Origin: Laetiporus sulphureus 93-53
Taxonomy: Eukaryota; Basidiomycota; Agaricomycetes; Polyporales; Laetiporaceae
Direction: 5' to 3'
Assembly: GCF_001632365.1 (NCBI RefSeq)
Contig: NW_024468524.1
Span: 83,222-147,221, forward strand
DNA: 64,000 nt
The translations under genes and the position numbers were made by a program. Numbering within the stretch: the first letter of the stretch is position 1; the number at the start of each line of letters is the position of its first letter. Of this stretch, positions 38,849-50,221 are shown piece after piece. The notes beneath the pieces were generated by a model. That model was not told the DNA's origin and searched no databases. It worked only from the letters and a program-made list of their open reading frames with translations.

Positions 38849-40221
38849 CGCGCTGTGCTGAGCGGTGATAGATCAGACTCCCTGCCGTGCCATAAAGCAG
38901 TCGCGTCGCGGTTGGGCTGTTGCATTGCGTCAATCCCATACTGGACAGGACACACTCAGGGACTAAATCTCTGTTATAAGAAGCGGACCGGACATGACTG
39001 TTGTACAATAATTGCGCGCAATGTTGCTTTATAATATGTTCAGAAACGGTGACTTTTCAAATATTCAGAACTACTGGACGGAGAAACCTTCCGCAAGGGT
39101 AGTTAATGGCATGCTTAAATAGTAGTCGCGATTTGTCGCGGACGTTGTAGTTACTAGAGCGTGCTCTGATTTGACTTTGACTTGTTCTTCAGAGCAAAAT
39201 TACAGACAAGTTGAGCCGGAGATCACGACCGTCACACAGTCAAAACAACCGTCGCAGTCAAAGTTGCTTTGACGACACGGCGTAGGTGAATCACAGAGCT
39301 TTCAGATTACCCAGAAAAGCGCCTTCGAAGAAGGTTAGTCTCAAATCAGAAAGTCATGCATAGGAAGTCTCACCACCGTGAATGCACTATGAAAGGTCGC
39401 AGAAAGCGCGAATGTGAAATCGTCTTGACAGCAAGATGAAATGATTAGTGATACACCGGACATCGCTTTCTAGCGCGGGTGCATTACATCGCGCGGATTA
39501 CGTTGACGTGCGTATATGTAGGGCTCGGAACGTAAAGGCCGTCGCTTCTGCCGCAATGACACTCGGCTTTGTGTATCACACGAGTTTTGGATGTAGTGCA
39601 ACGTTGTATAATCAACTGCAGATTCATTGTGACCAAAGATTACATACGTTGTTCTGCGTACCGCTTGAGCCACGATATAGACGCCTGTATAGACATATCA
39701 ACCGCTTCGTGACAAACGGCAGCATTAATGAGCGCATCCAGATTTACGACAAACACACTTGATGGAGGTGAGCAGCGGTTGCATTAGCAGGTACGGCAGT
39801 CATCGGCTGAAAATGCTTGGTAATTCTGTACTGGGCGATGCCACGCTTACTGCGGGCGCAGTGATTGGGCGGCGACGGGCGGTCAGTCTGAACGGCGATT
39901 CCATAAAAGGGAGGTGGCCGAGGTGCCGGTGGCAACAGGTGGCGGTCGAGCGTGCAGGCCGCCACCTCAGCCTTTCTGCTTCCAGGCCAGCCTTGTTTTC
40001 TCCTTCGTATTTCTGCCTCGCACGTCTTCCCCGCGCTGCTATTTCCGGCTGTGCGGGTCTAGCATTCGCCCGCGGCGCCGAGCTCAGACGAAAGGATCAC
40101 CTTGCCAGTCTTGCCGCGCAGTGCGCAGCCGACTCTGCACTTCTCACCCGTTTTATAGCTCCACCCGCTCTCTCGACTGCTTTCATCCTAATCCGATACC
40201 CCAACGAGTAACGTACCGGCA
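38849..40221. other. intergenic between the two proteases
   Basis: About 1.4 kb. No gene or repeat was recognised. Several short frames on both strands have no motif. Confidence 0.5.
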
Positions 40222-42010
40222 ATGCTGCTCCCGCTCTCGCTCTCCATAACGCTTCTCTCGCTCGTTCTCGATACGCTCGCAGCTCCTCGCCCCGCTGCAT
40301 CTGGCTTGCATGTCGGGCTCTCGCGCAGGACACCTCAAAAGACCAAGCGCAGTCCCACGGAGGTCGCTGCGTCGTTACAAAGGCGGAAGTTGGCCCTGGA
40401 GGCCAAGTATGGCATCGGCCACGCCAAGAATAACAAACGGTCATCTGGCATGAACCTGTGAGCTTCTTCGTCGCACGAAAGCCTCGCGTTTCTGAGATCG
40501 CTACTTGAACAGACTAACGAATGAAGCTGCCGACTCGAGGTCTGTAGCACAGAGGGTTGTTCGACGTCTAGGCTGCTAATCGTGCCTCCAGCTATTTTGC
40601 TTCGTTAGCCATTGGCACTCCCGCAGTTTCCTTTGATGTTATTTTGGACACAGGTTCATCGTGAGTTCGAATTACGAGGCGGTCGAACCACTCTGATGGA
40701 CCATCCCCCTCAGTGATCTGTGGGTGGCTGGAGCGAGCAGCGGCTCGGCCAGCAGCATCCCTAGTGGCATCGCCATGTTCGAGTCCACCAAGTCCACCTC
40801 GTTCACGAACCTCAGCACCGCATTCGAGATCACGTATGACTCGGGCGAGGCGGCGGGCTACCTCGGGAAGGACACCGTGCAGCTCGCGGGCTTCGAAGTC
40901 AAGGCGCAGACATTCGCCGTCGTCGACGAGGTGTCGAGCGGTGTGCTGACGACGCCCGTATCCGGTCTGATCGGCATGGCATGGCAGTCCATTGCCTCTT
41001 CAGGCGCGACGCCATTCTGGCAGGCGCTCGCAGAGGCGAATGGCACGCTGTCCGAGAACGTGTTCGGCGTGCAGCTGACTCGGTACAACAACGACTCGAA
41101 GGCACAGGAGCTCGAGCCTGGAGGCACCTTCACTCTCGGCGCGACCAACGCGAGCCTGTACACCGGCGAGCTTGACTTTCAGGATATCCCTAGTGGCGAG
41201 GTTGGATATTGGATTCAGGAGGTTGCTGGTACGTTGGGCCTGCATCACTTATTCTTGACGGTAACGCCAACTCTGCATAGAAATCACTGTTGGAGGCACT
41301 GCCATCACCCTGACGTCCGGCTCTGACTCATATGCTGCGATCGATACTGGCACTACATTGATTGGCGGGCCTTCTGCTGCCATCGCTGAGATCTATGCCA
41401 AGGTTGACGGCGCTGTCGCTGGTACGGGCAACCTTGAAGGATACTACACCTACCGTGCGTATGCTCTCTTTCATTGCGTCGAAACCTCAACGCTCATGCT
41501 CTTTTTACAGCTTGCTCTACCAGCGTCACCGTGGCGTTCAAGTTCGGTTCGAGCTCAAACTCCTGGTCGGTCTCTCCGGATGATTTCGAGTTTGAACAGG
41601 CGAACGAAGACGGCAGTGAGTGCATCGGCGCGTTCTTCGTCATCGACAACGCCGGCACGAGCGCACCCGCGTGGATCGTCGGCGATACGTTCCTCGTACG
41701 TATTTTCCCCCTCGTTGCGTCCTCAATGTCCGTTGATCCCGCTTCGGTCCGCGCACAGAAAAATGTATACGCCGCGTTCCAGTACGACCCACCGGCGGTC
41801 GGCTTCGCCGCGCTGTCCGAGACTGCGCATGCGATGAACGGCGCGGTCGCGTCTGCGCCGAGCGCGACGATTGGCTCGGTGCAGGCGGCGGTGAGCGCGA
41901 CTGGGAGCGTCGACACGAGCGACACGAGCGGCGCTGCGAGTGTGCGCGGCGCGGGATTGGGGCTGGTCAGTGTGGCTGCTTCGGTGATCGTGGCTGGGCT
42001 GCTGCTGTGA
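40222..42010 (+). CDS. pepsin-like (A1) aspartic protease, GPI-anchor type, copy 2
   Basis: Tandem paralogue of the preceding protease. Signal peptide MLLPLSLSITLLSLVLDTLA, then a basic propeptide with RRKLALEAKYGIGHAK, matching RQKLALDAKYGLGQSQ in copy 1. Exon 1 is 40222-40457 and the first intron only 55 nt. Motifs: SYFASLAIGTPAVSFDVILDTGSS (first DTG), DLWVAG, ITYDSGEAAGYLG flap, SDSYAAIDTGTTLIGGPSAA (second DTG), APAWIVGDTFL and KNVYAAFQYDPPAVGFAAL. The C-terminus has an Ala/Ser/Thr linker and hydrophobic tail (GLGLVSVAASVIVAGLLL), consistent with a GPI signal. Both catalytic aspartates are present and the frame is intact. GC content appears higher than in copy 1. Confidence 0.87.
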
Positions 42011-43285
42011 TCGCCGTTCTCCGCCTTGATGACACGGTGTGGGACTGTTAATGTCATGTTGCTCGTTGTAATGCCTTTTTTGCTTTCATCTGCATACTCG
42101 TTGCCAGCGGACGGTGGAGTGTTTCTGATGATGGACTGCCGATGTATGGACGGGCGCATGTTATGTTTCCTTACACGGTTCTTGCTTGTGCGTGATTACT
42201 TACCGTGGACGTTGTATTATATCAATGCTCGTATGCGGGCTCTTGAGATAATGAAATGGGTGAAGTAGAGCGCAAGGTAGAGGTGCTATACGGTCCTTAC
42301 CCGTTAGGACTCTCCAGACGTTCTTCACACTGCAATATAGCGACCGTTTTAGCCATCAAACCGTTTTCTTTTCACATCGCTCCGTAACAATCACGTAACA
42401 GATTGCCGAGTATTCATACATGTCTTAATTGACGAGGATGGGAATTTGGGTTCATTCATCCAATGTTCATCGTGTACGCTCCCCTAAGCGACAATCCTTT
42501 CCCAGGATTCGCTTTGTAACGTGCATGCATGTGGCACACGCGAGTTTGTCGGGACAAGTGTGTGAAAGAATCTATACAATACTAATGTTGATATATAGAC
42601 TCAGCCAACCCACGGAACAGTGCGGGGTAATACATCACTTTTAATAAAGTCTTAGCGGTTGTTGCGTGCAGGAGAACGTCTGTTCAGCTGAGGATAGAGG
42701 CGACCACGATATAAGCTTCAAGCTCAAGCTCAAGTCGTGTGGCCTCCATCACATTCGCTGAGCGCTGAACCTGAAAACTTGCCATAACTAGACATCCGTG
42801 CCCGGGGTTTGCGGCTGAGCGCTGAGCGCTGAAGCTTGAAGCATTGATGCAGTGTCCCCCTGCTTCCCACGCTAACCTCTCCTTTCAATATATACATTCT
42901 GAGCACCGACCGTGTTCATTCTTTGGATGCTTGGCGCAGGACAGAAACCACCAGCAGAAAAATGCAGCAAATTGTTTGCTAGTCGAGTTCAAAGAAGCCC
43001 TCGTCAATTGTGAGATCAGGAACTCGTGTGGCCACGCTACAGCGCCATCTCACCAAACACAGGGATCGGGAAGACGGCTAGGGACCATCTGATTCGCGCA
43101 TGTCATCAGAATCCGCGCGGAGGTGTCAACTGTACCCGATTTACATCCGCTCCCAGAAGGGTTCCATGTCTTTCGGATGTGCCGGTGAGGCGGTCAGGAT
43201 CCCAATTCAATGCACACGTCCTCCACAGCTTTCTTGCTCTGTGCTGCGATCTCCCTGCCCTACAACTATTTCATGAATTCCCAGG
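42011..43285. other. upstream region of DUF6534 array copy A
   Basis: From 42350 this is the 5' flank that recurs in all three units. It includes a TATA-like caatatatac near 42887 and a short gctgagc repeat near 42813-42830. No separate gene is supported; open frames here are not conserved among the copies. Confidence 0.45.
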
Positions 43286-45557
43286 ATGAGCGACCAGCCT
43301 GGAGTTGTTATGGATATCTTTCGGAAATCCCTTGGCGCGCTCTTGTTGGGCATGTTTGCGCAGGCAATGTACGATTACCTTGCATAGGGTCCGTGGTGGT
43401 CTGCTAACCTAGGCGTGGCGAAGTGTGTATGGCATCGCATCTTCGGTGACATGGACCTACTTTCGACGTTATGCCATCGATCGAGGTTGGTTCAAGGCGA
43501 TGGTAAGTTATTCACTTACGTACGATAACAGAACTTGACGGATCACACATAGGTATTCATTATTTGGTACTTCATTTGGCGCCATCTTCATTCACCGCGG
43601 TACTGAGTATTACGCCCTTAGGCTGGCATGCACGTTCTGCCTAGCAGTCACGATCCGTAGCATGTACAGTTACATCGTCACAGACTATATGAACACACGA
43701 GGACTTCAAGTCTTCCCGTGGTGAGTAGCTGTTCCGTTTGTATACAGAAATCATTCATTGATCTGTATGCAGGGGTGTCGCTGTGCGTCGTGCTGCAATA
43801 CGTGTTGTCGTTTAGCGCTGATCTTGCATCGTAGATCTTGACCACTTCCATAGTACGGTACACTCTTTTTCACCGTTAGCAATTCACTTACTGCATTGTG
43901 TAGTCGTTTGTCACCACGGTTGTCCGCTTGTAAGTGGGCGTTCCACTTCGCATTATTTTCTGTCTCAGTGATCGCCTTACAGTATGTTTCTGAACCGATT
44001 ACGTCTTCGTGAGTTTTAAACATGTCATCCGCAAGAGTATCTATCCACTCCACATGCAGTATACCAGGCAAAAGGAGAGCTCAATGCCTGGCGAGCGTTT
44101 TATTTATGCTTGATAGTGCGTATTGCAGTGGGCATGCCAAGCGTACCAGATATACATGATCCTCTTTTACAGGCCCTACTTTCCCTAGCAGATCTTGGTC
44201 AGTGCCATATAGAGGTGTCGCGTGCTAAGCTGATCGATAACATGGATTTTGCAGCCGTAGCAATTAGTATGTCACAGCGATCATGCCTGCAGATAGTTGC
44301 TCACAAGTTATGATGTCTAGCCATCACAGTCAAGATGTATGCTTTCTCCTTCTTCCAGCCTTTTCATGGCAAACTCTTGACTCTGATCTCGCAGGTTCCT
44401 TAAGCCATCCATCGATACTTTGACCATACTCTGGGTATACCAGTCCAGATAGATTGCAAAGAAACCTAGCTGACATTTTCCGCATTTTAGAATTTGTTGG
44501 TGACGATATTTGCCGTAGGGATATCCGCAGACGTCATACTCGCGAGCATGATGTGCATATGTCTGCATATGTCGCGCACTGGGGTGCAGCGGTGCGCCGG
44601 GTCCCTCGTACGCCTTTCTCTGCTGATGCTGACCCCAGGCGATACGACTAGGACGGACTCACTCATCAATCTGCTTATTATCTACACGATCAACACTGGT
44701 TCGTGCCTTGTCCTAAGATGAAACTGATTGCCTATTGATGCCGTCCGATTTGTCAGGTCTATTTCCAACGTTCGTTCCCCGTGTTCCGTGAGGCTTTGAC
44801 GTATAGCTGACCTCCTTAATGACAGTCTATGTGCTATCGCAACGTTGATCAGCGTGCGTATGCTCCGTTTCCTCATTCTAGAAATACTCATAGATTCGGT
44901 CGAAAGTTCTGCCTGAGGCAAGATGTACTCATATACTTCCCTTTCTACATCCAAATACCCGCACGTGCGTCTCCTCGGTTTTTAAAAAAGCCTTCGTCGA
45001 TCTAACATATGATGTGTCTGTAGTGTACCTCATTGCTCTAGTTGCGAAGTGTGACACTCGTTTAGGATGCCCGCGCTCCACTCACTTTGTGATTCGCAGC
45101 CTCAATCATCGCGAGGTCTTCCGCCGGCAAATTCAAAGACCTCTCACTCTCGACCTCTCCGCGTTCGACATGCTACCACCAACAGAAGGCTCACAATACA
45201 TGCAGCGGATGTCGTATCCGACTCCCTCGTTCGTGCACCCCAACGTGACGTCAGGAACCTTCACGGTACCCTCTACCCCAGTACGCATCCGAGCCTCTGC
45301 ATAATTGTATGCACATTCTGAGCGCACATTTTGCTTACAGCATATAGCGGCTGATGACAAAAGCTCATCTTACACTCAGCGCTTTTCTGCAAACGATGCA
45401 TCATCGGTATGTCGAAGTGTTTCCCAAGTGGGTGTCGTGCCTAAATGCGCTCATCTAGTGTCTCGAGCGAGGTCCTGAGAGAGAACCCTACACACGCTCG
45501 GAGTCGTCGGAAGTCATTTTGGATTCTATTGCAGATCTCGACCTAGCGGTCTCCTAG
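43286..45557 (+). CDS. DUF6534-type membrane protein, array copy A
   Basis: Function of the family is unknown. Four N-terminal exons are clear: 43286-43368, 43424-43502 (VYGIASSVTWTYFRRYAIDR), 43553-43566 and 43622-43720 (LACTFCLAVTIRSMYSYIVT). C-terminal exons are also clear: 44491-44591 (NLLVTIFAVGISADVILASM, then RTGVQR), 44652-44702 (TDSLINLLIIYTINTG, the family signature), 44826-44853 (LCAIATLIS), 45024-45048, 45100-45280 (NLNHREVFRRQ), 45341-45416 and 45459-45557, ending SSEVILDSIADLDLAVS. The middle part (43773-44490) has apparent stops that all copies share. I could not settle its short exons, so either splicing is complex or the gene is damaged. Confidence 0.6.
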
Positions 45558-46640
45558 ATGATTGGGATGGTCTTCAAAATTGCTCGGCCGCTGCTCGAGC
45601 CTATGATACCAATATCATATGTACTAAGCTTAATGAAGTCATCACAATCATCATTTTCAATCGAAGCCATCAAAGCGATTTTTTTCGTCCGTGATAACCA
45701 CGTAATGTTTGCGGACTCCCATACATGTCTTAATTAGAATTAGGGTTCATGCATCCAATGTTCACGGTGTACGCTCCCCGTGTCAACCTTGGCAACAATA
45801 TTCTTCGCCAAGATCCGCCTTGTAATGCGCTAACATGCACGCGCGAGAAGTTTGTCCGGACAAGTGTGTGAAAGAGTCTATACAATAATGTGCATATTTA
45901 CACTCAGCCAACCCGCGGAACAGTGCGAGGTAATACATCACTTTTTATTAAACCTTAGCGTCCGTTCAGCTGTGAACAGAGGCCCGGCTTCATCATGGTA
46001 TAGGCTTCGAGGTTCAAAGCTTCAAAGTTTCAAGCTTCTTCAAGCTCAAGTCACCGTGTAGCCTCCGTCACGTTCGCGTTCGCTGAACCTGAAAACCTGC
46101 CATAAATAGACATCCGCGCTCCGGCCCGGTTTGCAGCTAACTTAGCGGCGTTGTTGCCCTCCTGGTTCGCACGCTAGCTCTTCTTTCAACGTGTACATTC
46201 TGTGCATCTACCTGTGTTCATTCTTTGAAAGCTTGGCGCAGGACAGACACCACCCGCAAGAGAATGCAGCGAGTTGTTTACTAATCGAGTCAGAAGCTCT
46301 CGTCGATTGTGAGATCAAGAACTTGTTTGGCCACGCTGCTACAATGTTGAACCATTCCTTCTCCAAGTTAGATGGAGCATCTAACCAAACACAGGGGTCG
46401 GAAAGGCGGCTAGGGGCCACCTGATTCGCGTATGTCATCAGATTCCCCGCGGAGGTGTCAATTGTACCCGATTTACATCCGCCTCCAGAAGGGTTCCATG
46501 TGTTCTCGGATACGCTGGTGAGGCGGTCAGGATCCCAACGCAATGCACACGTCCTCCGCAGCCCATGCCTGTTTCTGCCAACGATTTCTTGCTCTATACT
46601 GCGATCTTCCTGCCCTGCAACTGTTTCATGAATTCCCAGG
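45558..46640. other. spacer and 5' flank of array copy B
   Basis: Starts with the 3' flank of copy A. From about 45665 it is the repeated upstream block. The TATA-like element of copy A is changed here (caacgtgtac). No independent gene. Confidence 0.5.
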
Positions 46641-48917
46641 ATGAGCGAGCAGCCTGCACCTATTATGGATCTCTTTCGGAATTCCCTCGGCGCGCTCTTG
46701 CTGGGCGTATTTACGCAGGCAATGTACGATTACCTTGCACAGGGTCCATGACTGTCTGCTAACCTAGTTGTGGTGAAGTGTGTATGGCGTCGCATCCTCG
46801 GTGACGTGGACGTACTTTCAACGTTATGCCATCGATCGAGGTTGGTTCAAGGCGATGGTAAGCCATCCACTTACGTACGATAACAGAACTCGACGGATCA
46901 CACATAGGTCTTCATTATTTGGTACTTCATTTTGCGCCATCTTCGTTCAATGCGGTACCGAGTATCACGCCCTTAGGCTGGCATGCACGTTCTGCCTAGC
47001 AGTCACGATCCGTGGCATATACAGTCACGTCGTTACAGAGTTCATGACCACACAAGGACTTCAAGTCTTTCCGTGGTGAATAGCTGTTATGCCTGTATGC
47101 AGATATCATTTCATATCTGTATGCAGGAGCCTCGCTGTGCGTCGTACCGCGATACTTGATATTGTCTAGCACTGATCTTGCATCGTAGATCGTGACCATT
47201 TCCATAGTACGGTACACTTTTCCCATCGTCAGCAATTCGCTTACCGCATCGCGTAGTCGTTTGTCACCACACTTGTCCGCTGGTAAGTGGGCGTTCCGTT
47301 TCACGTTATTCTCGGTCTCAATGATTGCCTTACAGTATGTTTCTGAACCGATTACGTCTCCGTGAGTTGTAAACACATCCTACGCGCGAGATATTCATCC
47401 ACTCCACATGAAGTGTATCAGGCAAAAGGAGAGCTCAACGTTTGGCGAGCGTTTTGTCTATGCTTGATAGTACGTCTTGAAGTGAGCATACCGAGCATAC
47501 TTGATAGTCACGATCCTCTTCTACAGGCTCTATTATCTCTAGTGGATCTTGGTCAGTACCATATAGAGGTGTCACATGCTTAGCTGAGTGATAACATGGA
47601 TTTTGCAGCCGTAGCAACGAGTATGTCACAGCGATCATGCCTGCAGATAGTTTCTCACCAGACTTATCGTCTAGCCATCACAGTCAAATTGTATGTTTTC
47701 TCTTTTGTACAGTCTTTGAATGGCAAGATCCTTAATCTGATTTTGCAGGTTTCTTAAACAACCCATCGAAACGTTGAACGTACTCCAGGTATCCTATCCC
47801 GGTCAGACTGCGAAGACATTCAGCTAAGATCTTCCACTTGGTAGAGTCTGTTCGTGACGATTTTTGCCGTAGGAATATCTGCCGACGTAATCCTCGCGAG
47901 TATGATGTGCATTTGTCTGCATAGGTCGCGAACTGGGCTGCAGCGGTGCGCCGGGTCCCGCACACTCCCTCATCTGCTGACGCTGACTCGAGGCGACACG
48001 ACTAGGACGGACTCAATGATCAATCTGCTTATTATTTACACTATCAACACTGGTTCGTGTCTCGACATAAGGTAAAAATGCTTGGCCATTGATGCCGTTC
48101 GATCTTTTAGGTCTATCTCCAACGTTCGTTTGCCAATGCTGCGTGAGGCTCAGTTGACATGTAGCTGAAGTTCCTCTTTAATGACAGTCTGTGTGCTATC
48201 GCAACATTGATAAGCGTGCGTACGCATCATCTCCCTTTACCATTGAAGTACTCATCGACTCGGTCGAAAGTTCTCCTTGAAGCCAGATGTGCTCATATAC
48301 ATCCCTTTCTACATCCAAATACCCTCACGTGCGTCGCCTCGGTTAATAGATCTTTGCCGACCTAACGTATGATGTGCCTGTAGTGTACCTGATCGCTCTA
48401 GTTGCGAAGTATGTCCACAGTTAGGATGCCCACGCTCCTCTCACTCTGTACTTCGCAGCCTCAATCATCGCGAGGTCTTCCGCCGGCAAATTCAAAGACC
48501 TCTCACGCTCGATCTCTCCGCGTTCGACATGATACCACCTACAGAAGGCTCGCAATCTATGCAGCAGACGCTTTATCCGACTCCTTCGTTCGTGCACTCT
48601 ACCCAGACTTCAGGAACCGTCACGATACCCTCTACCCCAGTATGCATCCGAGCCTCTACAAAGTTGTGTGCGCATTCTAAGCACGCATTTTGCTTACAGC
48701 ATATGGCGGCTGATGACAAAAGCTCATCTCACACTCAGCGCTTTTTCGCAGACGATGCATCATCGGTATGTCGAAGTGTTTCCCCGATAGGATCTCGTAC
48801 CTAACTGCGATACGGTCTAGTGTCTCGAGCGCGGACCTGAGAGAGCCTTACACACGCTCGGGGTTGTCTGAAGTCGCTTTGGATTCCCTTGCCGATCTCG
48901 GTCTAGCGGTCTCCTAG
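46641..48917 (+). CDS. DUF6534-type membrane protein, array copy B
   Basis: Paralogue of copies A and C. Exon 1 46641-46723 (LGALLLGVFTQA), then VYGVASSVTWTYFQRYAIDR, VFIIW and LACTFCLAVTIRGIYSHVVT. After the unresolved middle part come SLFVTIFAVGISADVILASM, RTGLQR, TDSMINLLIIYTINTG, LCAIATLIS and NLNHREVFRRQ. The last exon carries a 2-nt deletion relative to copy A just after CLERGPER, so it would end early (ALHTLGVV, stop) instead of SSEVILDSIADLDLAVS. Loss of about 20 tail residues may be tolerated because the tail lies outside the membrane core. Expression and integrity are uncertain. Confidence 0.55.
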
Positions 48918-50221
48918 ATGATTCGGATGGCCTTGAGAATTGCTCGAGTCGCGGCTCGAGACTACGATACCAATATTATACTATGTACTACGCTTAATGA
49001 AGTCACTACAATCACCATTTTCATAGTCCGACTGAAAGCGACTGTACTCAATGTTTACTTGATGCGATTCTGATCAATCCAGTCATATACTACTGCGAGC
49101 TTGAATATTCGGAGCTTGCGGAGGAATTATGCAAGCGTCAAATCTGCGCGCGAGACGAGAGGCGTCTAATCGCCTTTGTGCACGGGCAGACGAGACAATT
49201 CCGCCCGGAGGAACGCTCCGGATATCCTTGTCTGACCTTTGTGTACGCGCTCAGTCCTGCGGCCCCTGTCGCCAACTCACTTTCCCACAACCCCGACCCC
49301 GAAGACTGCCTGCAGCAGAACCCAATGCACAACAGGCACCATGGAATATCTACATCTCATCATTCCGGCAGCAGCTCAGTCGGCTGGATCAGCTTATCCA
49401 TCAAAACTTTTCTTTTCATATCGTTCGTAACTACCACGTAACGGATTGTCGAGCTTCCATACATGTCTTAATTGACGAGGATCGGAATTAGGTTGATTCA
49501 TCCAATGTTCATCGTGTAAGCTCCCCTTAACGACAATGCCTTCGATAGGATCCATCTCATAATGCGCTGACACTCCCGCGCGAGCAAGTTGCACGGAGAA
49601 CGGGACAGGTGTGTGAAAGGGTCTATACAATAATGCGCATATATGATAGATACTGCCAACTCACGGACAAACACCACTTCTGATGAATAAATGAAGTCGT
49701 GGCAGTTGTTGCGTGCAGGAGAACGTAACTTTAGAAGGGCTCCATGATAAGCTTCAAGCTCAATTAGTGTAGCCTCCGTCACGTTCGCTGAACCTGAAAA
49801 CCTGCAATATTAATAGACATCCGCGCTTGATATACATTTCGAGAATCGACCGTGTTCATTCTTGGTGCAGGACAGCAAACCACCAGCAAAAAATTGTCCA
49901 GTGCTAGTCGGGTCAGAAGCCCTCGTCAATCAATTATGAGATCAAAAACTCGTATCCCCACTCGAATCTCACCAAACATAGAGGTCGGAAAACTCGGCTA
50001 GGGGCCACCTGATTCCCGCGTGCCATCAGAATCCGCGCGGGGGTGCCAACCGTACCCGAATTAGTACATCCGCCTCCAGAAGGGCTCCATGTGTACTTGG
50101 TTGCGCTGATGAGGCGGTCAGGATCCCAATGCCATGCCGCACACGTCCTCCTCAGCGCCCAACAATCTCTTGCTCTGTGCTGCCATCTTCCTGTCCTGTG
50201 ACTATCTCATGAATTCTTGGG
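48918..50221. other. spacer and 5' flank of array copy C
   Basis: Contains the 3' flank of copy B, the truncated rhomboid exon (about 49030-49386) and then the repeated 5' block of copy C. No independent gene. Confidence 0.5.
49030..49386 (+). pseudogene. truncated 5' fragment of the rhomboid gene
   Basis: Closely similar to 52610-52942, the promoter and first exon of the intact rhomboid gene downstream. Shared runs include gcttgcggaggaattatgca, gactgcctgcagcagaaccc and ggcaccatggaatatct. The peptide LPAAEPNAQQAPWNI is encoded in both. Similarity stops abruptly after the codons for SFRQQL, at about 49386, where the next DUF6534 unit begins. No later rhomboid exon is present, so this piece cannot make a protease. 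Confidence 0.8.

Noticed and set aside
42885..42895. TATA-like element upstream of DUF6534 copy A as the cause of copy-specific expression
   Set aside because: It is nearly 400 bases from the start codon and is altered in copies B and C. Without transcript starts this is speculation.
46208..46543. 111-codon minus-strand frame in the 5' flank of array copy B
   Set aside because: The frame is not kept in the matching flanks of copies A and C, so it is probably a chance opening.
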